Under the pieces are notes generated by a model that searched no databases, was not told the origin of the DNA, and worked only from the letters and a program-made list of their open reading frames with translations. Made by a program: the position numbers and the translations under genes. Positions 1-7,780 of a stretch of 64,000 nt of DNA are shown here, piece by piece. Origin of the DNA: Butyrivibrio proteoclasticus B316 (GTDB lineage: Bacteria > Bacillota > Clostridia > Lachnospirales > Lachnospiraceae); assembly GCF_000145035.1 (NCBI RefSeq), contig NC_014387.1, positions 2,098,001 through 2,162,000 of the forward strand, read 5' to 3'. The first letter of the stretch is position 1. The number at the start of each line of letters is the position of its first letter.

Positions 1-94
1 TTGGTGTCAGATGAAAAAGAGGCCTCATTTCAGGGGCGATCATCTTTTCCTTTCTCTCTTCATATTCACGTGCCTTGTTTAACTTATCACTCAT
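1..94 (-). CDS. GH32 beta-fructosidase, N-terminal fragment (cut by window edge)
   Basis: Only the first 31 codons lie in the window. They encode an acidic/basic N-terminus that runs into RPLFHLTP, the segment that in GH32 sucrose-6-phosphate hydrolases and fructosidases directly precedes the catalytic WMNDPNG block. The ATG at 94 has a GAGGAT-type ribosome site upstream. There is no signal peptide, so a cytoplasmic enzyme hydrolysing imported sucrose or fructo-oligosaccharides is likely. It starts 8 bp after the stop of the GH32 lipoprotein gene and is presumably the last visible gene of the transporter operon. Family call is firm for so short a piece; substrate is inferred. Confidence 0.75.
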   Translation of the reverse strand, partial: MSDKLNKAREYEERKEKMIAPEMRPLFHLTP

Positions 95-102
95 TTCTAT
101 CC

Positions 103-1467
103 TCACTTACCGTAAATCATTACATTTTCTGCCAATGCATCTGTAAGCTCAATTTCCCAATCCGCTCCCACAGCTGCATAAATTCTGTTTGACAGAGCTT
201 TTATTCCATCTGCATAAATAACTACAATATCTTTTTCAACCACAACATCTATATGATATTTGGTTCCGCTTTCCAGCCTGATCGGCTGATTGTTAGGAAA
301 AGCATTAAAAGATATATTATCATCCTGATTGTCGATGCTAAGCTTGTATTCTTCTCCGCTCTCAGGATTACTAAACACCAGGTCCATTCTGCCGGCTTCT
401 TCCATATCAAGGTCAAAAGAGAGGTGACAAGTTTCCGGCACCTTCCCTAGATCCAGCGCATTATCTTCAGAAGAAGCATTTAACAGTTCTTTTGTGAAAT
501 ATTCATTATATTGATCAGGCATGCATACCCCAAGTCTGCCGTCTGATAATTGTCTAAGTTCATATACCAGGACACTTCCTGCCCATGTATACTTCAGGCT
601 GTCCTTTTCTCTTTTTTTGCGGTCCAGAAAGCCTATAAGATACCTCTTACCCTTGTATTCACAAGTTTTGGCTGCATAGAAGCCATCCCCATCGAAAGTA
701 TCAATCTCCTCTTTTTCCCATGGTCCAAAGAAATTATCCGAAACTCTGTAATAGACCACGTTGTTCCAACTAAATACCAGATAATACTTATCTCCCATTT
801 GGAAGACATCCGGGCATTCCATAAAATACAGATTCCGACTGGTATAGAAATCTCCCTTAAAAGTCCAGTTCTCTAAATCCTGTGACTCGTAATATACTAT
901 AGCGCTCTCGTTTTCTTTTTCTTTTCTTGCTCCCACAAGCATCAGATAGCCATCATCAGTTTTATAAACCTGCGGATCACGAAAATCGTTTGTACTATAC
1001 CCTTTTGGTGCATGAATTATATTGTCATAGTCTTTGGTAAAGCTTTTGTTATCTTTACTTGTAGCATGTAACACACATTCTTTATCTAGTCCATATGTGT
1101 CGTAGTAATCATTATGTCCTGTGTAGAAACAATGATAGTTTCCCTGTTCATCCCTGATAAAAGAACCGGTTCCTACTGCAAGATCCTGTATTTCTGAATC
1201 CTCTGCAAAAGGAAGAACTTCTCCTTTATCCTCAAAGCTTAAAAAGTCCTTGGTATAAAAACGGTGAATGGGATGATAGCCCACACCGTTATGATCTGTT
1301 TCATATAAATAATTCAGATATACTCCATTTTCTTCTGAAAGAGCCATTACATCTCCAACATAACTGTCCTCAGCCCTTGGAAAAAGAGTATCTGCATTTT
1401 GGCTATCAGCACATCCTGTGAGCATACAAGCAAGAAGTGCTGCAATTATGGCAACTTTTCTTTTCAT
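103..1467 (-). CDS. GH32-like lipoprotein
   Basis: 454 residues. A lipoprotein signal ends at LTGC (Cys19), so the enzyme should sit on the outer face of the membrane. The body is a GH32/GH43-type five-blade propeller followed by a C-terminal beta-sandwich (about residues 330-454). The GH32 RDP motif is present (Asp164, FRDPQV) and so is the EC motif (Glu217, MECPDV). The first motif, normally WMNDPNG, is replaced by YVGDVMAL around Asp39, so the nucleophile aspartate may be kept but its surroundings differ. Likely role: trimming of levan, inulin or another fructoside outside the cell. No Shine-Dalgarno lies at normal distance from the ATG: the only GGAGG is in the 5' arm of a terminator-like hairpin about 25 nt upstream. 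Confidence 0.75.
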   Translation of the reverse strand: MKRKVAIIAALLACMLTGCADSQNADTLFPRAEDSYVGDVMALSEENGVYLNYLYETDHNGVGYHPIHRFYTKDFLSFEDKGEVLPFAEDSEIQDLAVGTGSFIRDEQGNYHCFYTGHNDYYDTYGLDKECVLHATSKDNKSFTKDYDNIIHAPKGYSTNDFRDPQVYKTDDGYLMLVGARKEKENESAIVYYESQDLENWTFKGDFYTSRNLYFMECPDVFQMGDKYYLVFSWNNVVYYRVSDNFFGPWEKEEIDTFDGDGFYAAKTCEYKGKRYLIGFLDRKKREKDSLKYTWAGSVLVYELRQLSDGRLGVCMPDQYNEYFTKELLNASSEDNALDLGKVPETCHLSFDLDMEEAGRMDLVFSNPESGEEYKLSIDNQDDNISFNAFPNNQPIRLESGTKYHIDVVVEKDIVVIYADGIKALSNRIYAAVGADWEIELTDALAENVMIYGK

Positions 1468-1472
1468 TTTTT

Positions 1473-1499
1473 AAAAAAGGGAGGAGAAAATCTCCTCCC
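1473..1499 (-). terminator. Hairpin with U-tract between solute-binding protein and GH32 genes
   Basis: A perfect 9-bp stem (GGGAGGAGA / TCTCCTCCC, loop of 3) is followed on the minus strand by six Ts. It lies between the abundant solute-binding protein gene and the GH32 lipoprotein gene, where a partial terminator would lower expression of the downstream enzymes. The GGAGG in the 5' arm is the only ribosome-site-like sequence ahead of the next start codon. Confidence 0.8.
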
Positions 1500-1519
1500 T
1501 GCCTTTCCGGTTATATGAA

Positions 1520-3172
1520 TTACTTATAGAACTCATCAAGATATTTCTGGTAGATAGAGAGATACTCATCAAGACCATATGCATTAACCTGCTTGAGGTA
1601 CTCATCCCACTCAGCATCTGTAAGACCGTTCATAACGAAGTTACTTCTGCTGGAGTTGATATAGCTGATAAGATCTGTCTGGATAGTTGTAAGAGCCTCT
1701 GTATCATCAGCTGTCATAAATACGTTAGGATATACATACTTGCAGTTCATATCGTCTGTGTAGTACTCCTTGATCCAGTCAAGACGGTACTGAGCGTCAT
1801 CAGGGCATGTAACATATACGCCGTAGTACTCATCAAGGATTGCAAGAGGACCACCAACACACTCAGCCTCACGAACTTCTACAGGAGAAGCATCGCCAAG
1901 TGGTGCATGCTTGAGCATCTTGTCGCCGTTTGCATTTGTTGAAAGCTCGAAGATATCAAACTCATCATCCTCGCCATATGTTCCCCAGTTGTTCTGTGGT
2001 GACTGGAATGGATCATACATCTTATCAAGCCAAGCGCATACGAATGCAGGATTCTCGCACTTAGAAGTTACAACGCATCTGCCACGATCAAAACCTGATG
2101 TGAAAGAGCTGTTCATAGGAGTTACATTCTTAACATCAGCCTTAAGAGCTGCAAGTGGAACGAAATCTTCAAGGTTATCAATGTTAGCAACGTCCCATGT
2201 AAAGCAAACACCATATCTGTGTGACTTACCCTTAGCTACATAAGTTGACCAGTCCTGTGTGAAGCACTCAGGATCGATAAGTCCCTCTTCATAGAGTTTA
2301 TGAAGCCACTGCATACCTGACTTGAAACCTTCCTGTGTTGCTGTGCAGATAACCTTCTTGTCATCTGTAACTGCAATGTGCTGTCCGATATCATTGTCAC
2401 CGTAACCTTCGCCAAAGCCGTTAATAAGAAGGCTTGGATCCTGATCGTTCATGATGCATGACATAGGAATGATGTCACCCTCAATACCAAACTCAGCCTG
2501 AAGCTCTGAAGCATGCTCCTTGAATGCCTTAAGTACTTCTTCGAATTCATCAACTGTTGTAGGTGTCTGAAGTCCGAGGAAATCAAGCCATTTCTTGTTG
2601 ATGTAAGTGAAGTTATTACCTACTGTCTGGATAGCTGTCTTGTTAGAACCAAGCTGCTCAATCCATGGAAGTGCCCAAATGTGTCCCTCGGAGTCCTCAC
2701 ACATTGTGCGGTACTCTGGATACTTATCAAATACTGCCTTAAGATTAGGCATGTTGTTGTCAATGTACTCTTCTACAGGAAGGATAACTCCCTGATCAGC
2801 ATATCTGATAAGGTCTGAGTTACTAAAGCCTGCATTAAATACAAAATCTGTAAGTGTGTTCTTGTTAGCCATGTTGAGCTTGATTTTGTCGCCCCACTGA
2901 TCATTTGAAATAGCTGTCCAGTCAACATGTACGTTTGTCTCTTCCTCAAGTCTCTTGAAGATTGTTCTGTTGTTAGGTTCTGACTCAGTTCCTGACGGAT
3001 AGCTGATTGTACCTGTGATAGTAACCTTGTTTTCCAGCGGGAAGCTGATATCATCCGCTGAAACTGATGCTGCCCCACTGCCTGAAGCACCTTTTCCGCA
3101 ACCTGTCAGAACACTGGCTGACATTGCAAGAACAAGTGCTGCTGAAAATAACTTTGTTGTCTTCTTTTTCAT
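1520..3172 (-). CDS. Carbohydrate ABC transporter, solute-binding lipoprotein (LplA type)
   Basis: 550 residues with a lipoprotein signal ending LTGC (Cys25) and then a Gly/Ser/Ala-rich tether. The size and the pairing with LplB- and YtcP-like permeases match the large LplA-type binding proteins that serve oligosaccharide importers without a dedicated ATPase gene; the ATPase is probably a shared MsmK-type subunit encoded elsewhere. The ATG follows AAGGAGAGGG. Third gene of the operon; the neighbouring GH32 genes suggest fructo-oligosaccharides as ligand, but specificity is not readable from the sequence. Confidence 0.88.
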   Translation of the reverse strand: MKKKTTKLFSAALVLAMSASVLTGCGKGASGSGAASVSADDISFPLENKVTITGTISYPSGTESEPNNRTIFKRLEEETNVHVDWTAISNDQWGDKIKLNMANKNTLTDFVFNAGFSNSDLIRYADQGVILPVEEYIDNNMPNLKAVFDKYPEYRTMCEDSEGHIWALPWIEQLGSNKTAIQTVGNNFTYINKKWLDFLGLQTPTTVDEFEEVLKAFKEHASELQAEFGIEGDIIPMSCIMNDQDPSLLINGFGEGYGDNDIGQHIAVTDDKKVICTATQEGFKSGMQWLHKLYEEGLIDPECFTQDWSTYVAKGKSHRYGVCFTWDVANIDNLEDFVPLAALKADVKNVTPMNSSFTSGFDRGRCVVTSKCENPAFVCAWLDKMYDPFQSPQNNWGTYGEDDEFDIFELSTNANGDKMLKHAPLGDASPVEVREAECVGGPLAILDEYYGVYVTCPDDAQYRLDWIKEYYTDDMNCKYVYPNVFMTADDTEALTTIQTDLISYINSSRSNFVMNGLTDAEWDEYLKQVNAYGLDEYLSIYQKYLDEFYK

Positions 3173-3240
3173 TTTCCCTCTCCTTATAAAATTCTTTATT
3201 ATCTCCTGTTGCCAGGGGAAGTTCTGATTATTTAAGCTTC

Positions 3241-4155
3241 TCAGCCCTTAACTGAACCAACCATGATTCCTGAATCAAAATACTTCTGGAAGAATGGATA
3301 CATTACTATAAGCGGTAAGCTTGAAATAATGATGGTTGCATATTTAAGAAGTTCTGCAAGCTGTGCTCTCTGAGCTGTACTCTGCATATCTGCTATCATT
3401 CCCGGATCTGGTTCATTCTGGATAAGGATAGCCCTAAGCACCAGCTGAAGAGGCTGCTTATCTGCTGAATTCAGATAGATCATTGCATCAAAGTAGCTGT
3501 TCCACATTCCTACAAACTGCCACAATATCAGCACTGCTATAAGTGGTGTGCACACAGGAAGAAGTATCCTGAAGAAGAACACCAATTCATTAGCTCCGTC
3601 CACATCAGCAGCTTCTCTAAGTTCGCTTGGAATACCTTTGTAGTAAGTTCTTGCGATGATCATGTTCCATACGCTAAATGATCCCGGAAGAATTACAGCC
3701 CACATGGTATCAAGAAGTCCCATGTTACTGATAAGAAGGTATGTAGGAATCAGTCCGCCGCCAAAGAACATTGTGATAATAAAGATTGCGTTAAAAAACT
3801 TCTTGCCTTTAAAATCATCTCTTGACATTGGATACGCACACAAAAGTGTTATAAATACAGAAATAACCGCAAATAATACGGAATATATAATTGCATTTCT
3901 AAATCCAATCCATATCTGAGAATTGGTCATAACTCTCTCATAAGCTGTAAGAGTCCATTTGCTGAAATCAAATACAATTCCCTTGTTCTGAAGTGTTATA
4001 GGATCCATGAAGGAAGCTACAATAATATAAACTACAGGACCTATGATAGCCATTACAAAGGCTGCAAGGAGAATATACCCAACCAAAAGAAATGCTTTAT
4101 CTCCAATGGAAGCTCTGGCAAATTCGCTTTTTTTAATATTTACTGTCTGTTGCAT
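3241..4155 (-). CDS. Carbohydrate ABC transporter permease (YtcP/LplC type)
   Basis: 304 residues with six predicted membrane helices and the EAA loop that docks the ATPase (ELREAADVDGANE, about residues 190-202). It ends in the GSVKG tail common to MalG-class permeases. It is the second permease of the operon, starting 11 bp after LplB, and forms the heterodimeric channel with it. Confidence 0.9.
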   Translation of the reverse strand: MQQTVNIKKSEFARASIGDKAFLLVGYILLAAFVMAIIGPVVYIIVASFMDPITLQNKGIVFDFSKWTLTAYERVMTNSQIWIGFRNAIIYSVLFAVISVFITLLCAYPMSRDDFKGKKFFNAIFIITMFFGGGLIPTYLLISNMGLLDTMWAVILPGSFSVWNMIIARTYYKGIPSELREAADVDGANELVFFFRILLPVCTPLIAVLILWQFVGMWNSYFDAMIYLNSADKQPLQLVLRAILIQNEPDPGMIADMQSTAQRAQLAELLKYATIIISSLPLIVMYPFFQKYFDSGIMVGSVKG

Positions 4156-4166
4156 TTCGCTCCCCC

Positions 4167-5087
4167 TTATAGTCCCTGACCGTCGTTAAGCTTCTCAACA
4201 ACTTTATTAACCGCTATTAGAAGTATTACATTTACAATCGTATTAAATAATCCAACCGCTGTTGAATAACTGTAATCACCATTCAAAAGACCTTTTTTGT
4301 AAACATAAGTAGCTATGATCTCAGATGAAGCAAGGTTCATATCTGACTGAAGTGCATAGGCCTTTTCAAAGCCGATACTCATAATGTTTCCTGCCTGAAG
4401 GATGAATTGGATAACTACCATATCCTTGATAGCCGGCCACTCTACTGCCTTGATCTGTTGCCAGATATTGGCTCCATCAATCTGTGCTGCCTCTTTGAGT
4501 TCCTTGCTGGCATTTGAAAGAGCTGCTGTGTACATGATTGATGCCCAGCCGGCGCCCTGCCAGATACCACTTATGATGTAGATTGGTCTGAATGCTGCAG
4601 GGATTGTCAAAAAGTTGATGTTCGTTCCCAAAAGCATGTTGAATGGTCCTGTAACTGATAAAAGAATTCTGACCATACCACAGAGGACTATGACAGATAT
4701 GAAGTTAGGCATATACAGAACAAGCTGTATCTTCTGTTTGATCTTGCTACTGGCAATCCTGTTAAGTAGAAGCGCCAGTATTATCGGCATTGGGAATCCC
4801 CATAACAGGCCAAAAACACTAAGTTTTAAAGTATTTGCAAGATATTGCATAAAATCGGGTGATGATAAGAACTGTTTGAAATACTTAAGTCCTACCCATT
4901 CACTTCCCAATATTCCCTTAAATGGATTGTATTTCTGGAATGCAATCAGAATGCCTCCCATTGGAATGTACCTGAACACTATTGTCAGTAACAGTGCCGG
5001 CCCCAGAAAGAACACATATAATTGCCAATGCTGTTTAACATATACCAGGGTGTTATGCAGCGAATTATCTTTTACCTTTGTGTTCAT
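4167..5087 (-). CDS. Carbohydrate ABC transporter permease (LplB type)
   Basis: 306 residues from the ATG at 5087, chosen because GGGAGGGG lies just upstream; a longer frame to 5159 has no ribosome site and crosses the promoter -10. The protein has six membrane helices and the EAA loop KELKEAAQIDGAN. First gene of the operon lplB-like, ytcP-like, binding protein, GH32, GH32. A consensus promoter and LacI-type operator sequences lie directly upstream, so sugar-dependent derepression by the divergent LacI protein is expected. Confidence 0.9.
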   Translation of the reverse strand: MNTKVKDNSLHNTLVYVKQHWQLYVFFLGPALLLTIVFRYIPMGGILIAFQKYNPFKGILGSEWVGLKYFKQFLSSPDFMQYLANTLKLSVFGLLWGFPMPIILALLLNRIASSKIKQKIQLVLYMPNFISVIVLCGMVRILLSVTGPFNMLLGTNINFLTIPAAFRPIYIISGIWQGAGWASIMYTAALSNASKELKEAAQIDGANIWQQIKAVEWPAIKDMVVIQFILQAGNIMSIGFEKAYALQSDMNLASSEIIATYVYKKGLLNGDYSYSTAVGLFNTIVNVILLIAVNKVVEKLNDGQGL

Positions 5088-5102
5088 GTAGCCCCTCCCA
5101 AG

Positions 5103-5228
5103 TTTTACATTTGCATAATTCTCATTTGCATATGTAAAATATAGCACCCATATTTTCAACTGTCAACATAATTATTTTACATTTGCACAATATATTTTTA
5201 CATTTGACACTTTGATTTTTACATTTTA
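5103..5228. promoter_or_regulatory. TTTTACATTTG repeat array, probable LacI-family operators
   Basis: Four direct copies of TTTTACATTTG (the last is TTTTACATTTT) begin at 5103, 5175, 5196 and 5217. The last three are spaced exactly 21 bp, two helical turns. An inverted copy ATGTAAAA lies at 5132-5139. The copies overlap the -35/-10 boxes of both divergent promoters. TTTACAT...ATGTAAA matches the inverted half-site layout of LacI-family operators, so the divergent regulator is the likely binder; this is inferred. Confidence 0.55.
5138..5166 (-). promoter_or_regulatory. Promoter of the sugar ABC/GH32 operon
   Basis: Reading the minus strand, TTGACA (5166-5161), a 17-bp spacer and TATATT (5143-5138) form a near-consensus housekeeping promoter about 50 bp ahead of the LplB start. 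A 14-bp near-palindrome, TTTGCATATGTAAA (5125-5138), abuts the -10 and is a good candidate operator. Confidence 0.75.
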
Positions 5229-5232
5229 TAAT
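5204..5232 (+). promoter_or_regulatory. Promoter of the lacI-family gene
   Basis: TTGACA (5204-5209), a 17-bp spacer and TATAAT (5227-5232) give a perfect consensus promoter. Two TTTTACATTTG elements overlap it, suggesting autoregulation. The transcript would have a leader of about 85 nt with an inverted repeat, GTGTCAAAAAG (5240-5250) against CTTTTGACAC (5283-5292). Confidence 0.8.
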
Positions 5233-5326
5233 GATATAGGTGTCAAAAAGTCATACATAACTACTATCTGGGACACACCCATCTTTTGACACATTCATCT
5301 TTTATTTAGAAAGTGGAGACTACATT

Positions 5327-6379
5327 ATGCCAGCAAAAGTCACCTTACAGGATATAGCAGATGCTCTTGGAGTATCCAGAAATACCGTATCCAAGGCTAT
5401 AAATAACACCGGAGTTTTAGCTGAAGCTACCAGACAGAAAGTTTTAGAGAAAGCTATCGAAATGGGATACAAGCAATTTTCTTATGCCAATTCCATTTCA
5501 GACATTACGAATCCTTTCAGTTCCCAGCCCAAGGCTTCAGGAGAGATTGCTCTCTTTTCAGGCAGTTTTCTTAATAATTCTCACTTTGCTTCTACCATGC
5601 TGGATAAATTTCAATATGAAATTTCTCTGCTTGGCTATAGCCTGACAATGCACCGGGTTGATCATCAGAATATAGAGTCAAGAACTCTTCCTCTCTCATA
5701 CAGACCGGATAACACCAAGGCTATTGTATGCATCGAAATGTTTGATCACTCCTATTGTGAAATGTTGTGCAGCCTAGGATTACCTGTTCTCATGATAGAT
5801 GCTCCCGTTGCAAGCTACTGGAGACCATTAAACGCAGATGTTCTGCTCATGGATAATTTTTCCAATATATATACAGTCGTTAATGACATGAGCAAAAAGG
5901 GAATTACCAAGATAGGATTTGTAGGCCAGGTCACACATTGCCGTTCTTTCTACGAGCGATTCATAGCCTTTAGGGAGGCAATGTATATCAATAATCTGAA
6001 CTTTGACGAAAAATATTGTCTTACAGAGGTTCATCCTCACGGATCAGAATATAGAGAATACTTATTCGAAGCTCTTACGAAGATTCAAGAAATGCCCGAA
6101 CTCTTTATTTGTGCCAACGATTTTGTAGCTCTCGATCTGATATCCGGCCTCAAGAGAATGGGAATAGAATGTCCACGTGATATCAAGATATTCGGTTTTG
6201 ATGATTCCCCCGAGTCCAAGATCATGTCTCCTTCTCTCTCAACCAGCCACATACACAGCCAGATAATCGGTTATTCAGCTGCCAACCTTGTAATCTCCAG
6301 GATTGAGCAGCCTGATCTCAATTACAGGATAACCTATACAGAGACTGATCTTATTTACAGAGAATCAACACAGATGTAA
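5327..6379 (+). CDS. LacI-family transcriptional regulator
   Basis: 350 residues. An N-terminal helix-turn-helix and hinge region (VTLQDIADALGVSRNTVSKA, residues 5-24) is followed by a periplasmic-binding-like sugar sensor domain (about 70-345) that includes the typical late motif IFGFDDSPESKIM. The ATG at 5327 has GTGGAG nine bases upstream. It is divergent from the ABC/GH32 operon and probably represses it in the absence of sugar. The effector sugar is not deducible. Confidence 0.92.
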   Translation: MPAKVTLQDIADALGVSRNTVSKAINNTGVLAEATRQKVLEKAIEMGYKQFSYANSISDITNPFSSQPKASGEIALFSGSFLNNSHFASTMLDKFQYEISLLGYSLTMHRVDHQNIESRTLPLSYRPDNTKAIVCIEMFDHSYCEMLCSLGLPVLMIDAPVASYWRPLNADVLLMDNFSNIYTVVNDMSKKGITKIGFVGQVTHCRSFYERFIAFREAMYINNLNFDEKYCLTEVHPHGSEYREYLFEALTKIQEMPELFICANDFVALDLISGLKRMGIECPRDIKIFGFDDSPESKIMSPSLSTSHIHSQIIGYSAANLVISRIEQPDLNYRITYTETDLIYRESTQM

Positions 6380-6416
6380 TAAGCTTATACAAGAAAGAAT
6401 TTCCTAATATAAAAAT

Positions 6417-6445
6417 GGGATGCCAATCAAATTGACTGGCATCCC
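6417..6445. terminator. Bidirectional terminator between the LacI and sortase genes
   Basis: A perfect 9-bp stem, GGGATGCCA / TGGCATCCC, with an 11-nt loop sits between the converging genes. It is flanked by an A-run on the left and a T-rich tract on the right, so it can end transcription in both directions. Confidence 0.85.
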
Positions 6446-6460
6446 TTTTATATTCTATTT

Positions 6461-7618
6461 TTACTCAACTTCTACGGCAAACATTACAAAGAAAAGAGTA
6501 TCTGACCTTGTACATGTTGAAAGAGTTATGATCTTATCATCAACTGTAGGCTCAATTCCTGTATCAATGTATGTCTTGTACTCAATTGTATCAAGGAACT
6601 CTCTCATATTATCAGGATCAGCTCCAACAACGTCATAAATATAAGAATTCTTGGGCACATCCATAAATGCAAATATCATGTAGCGGGTTCTGCCCTCTGG
6701 TGTAATGATCTGGAAGTATTTATGATTCTCAAGAAATCCCAGATCATCTTTATAAGTTCTGAGAGCGCCGAACATTGTTCTGTCGCGCATGTTATGTCCA
6801 TAAATAATGGAATTAGAATCTGTAAAGTCTGCGGAAGCTCTATAATCAAGGAAAAGAGATCCTGTATCTGAATCATTTCCCTGGAAATCCTTGATCATAT
6901 ACTTGGTATTATCTTCACTCTGCATTATCGGGTAGTTAAGGCGATCATCCTCAAACCAGATCCAGGCTATAGTCTCAGGATAAACAGCAATAAACTTGGA
7001 AATACCTTCCTTGGGAAGTGTTGCTACAGGACGAGCTGTCTTACCGCCTTCTGCACTATCGGTAGCTTCATTATCGTTTTGAACAAGATCTGAAGTATCT
7101 TCATTTGAGGCATCATTAGCTGCATATGTATTCTCACTTGACTGCAAATCAGATGCTTCCTCACTGGTATTTACTTCTTCATTTGCCTCAGTAGCTGTAA
7201 TATCTACACTTAACTCTCCATCAACCGCTTCAACACTTTCACTTGCTGTATCATCAGCCTCTTCCGCAGCATCTGTGTCTTCGCTTGATGCTGCTTCTTC
7301 TGACATTCCAATTACTGAAGCCTCATCTACTGATCCTGATGCGCTGCGTGCTGCAATCACCTCATCTACAGAAACAGTCTCAACTATCTCCGTTCCAGCA
7401 CTTCCGGCATTTGTGTTCCCACTGCCTGTAAGGTATCTGATTGTCAGAATAATGATCGCAACAATCAGTATTATCAGCGCCACAAGCTTGATATTCTTGC
7501 GGATATACTTAAATGCACTGGCCAGAATAACTGCAATTATCTCAAAATATATAATAAATGGAACCAGCTTCTTATGCTTATTATTAAATTCCTTAAAATT
7601 TGATAACAGGTTTTGCAT
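6461..7618 (-). CDS. Class B sortase-like protein lacking the catalytic arginine
   Basis: 385 residues. Two adjacent hydrophobic segments (about 20-35 and 43-61) are followed by a long acidic Ala/Glu/Ser/Thr linker (about 65-195) and a sortase domain (about 205-385). The catalytic His (YGHNMRD, His275) and Cys (LSTC, Cys369) are present. The Arg that normally follows the Cys in class B enzymes (RFVV) is Leu375 here (TLFFVM; codon CTT). No substrate with an LPxTG or NPQTN-like tail is encoded nearby; the adjacent cellulase ends in its CBM. It could be inactive, or use Arg371 instead. The ribosome site (AAAGGT) is rather distant from the ATG. Confidence 0.8.
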   Translation of the reverse strand: MQNLLSNFKEFNNKHKKLVPFIIYFEIIAVILASAFKYIRKNIKLVALIILIVAIIILTIRYLTGSGNTNAGSAGTEIVETVSVDEVIAARSASGSVDEASVIGMSEEAASSEDTDAAEEADDTASESVEAVDGELSVDITATEANEEVNTSEEASDLQSSENTYAANDASNEDTSDLVQNDNEATDSAEGGKTARPVATLPKEGISKFIAVYPETIAWIWFEDDRLNYPIMQSEDNTKYMIKDFQGNDSDTGSLFLDYRASADFTDSNSIIYGHNMRDRTMFGALRTYKDDLGFLENHKYFQIITPEGRTRYMIFAFMDVPKNSYIYDVVGADPDNMREFLDTIEYKTYIDTGIEPTVDDKIITLSTCTRSDTLFFVMFAVEVE

Positions 7619-7736
7619 TGAACTATTCTATACCTTTTCCTAATATTTCCCCTTCATAAATAAGCACACAATTAAAGATTTTAAACAATAACCCCCGTAA
7701 AAGTCAATCATATTTTCTACCAAAAAAGTAGCAGAA

Positions 7737-7762
7737 AAAGGCAGCCCTTGTGGACTGCCTTT
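7737..7762 (-). terminator. Terminator of the GH5 gene
   Basis: An 8-bp stem, AAAGGCAG / CTGCCTTT, with a 10-nt loop is followed on the minus strand by TTTCTGC and further T-rich sequence, 18 bp past the GH5 stop codon. Confidence 0.8.
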
Positions 7763-7780
7763 CGTGAAAAAAGTGCTTAT

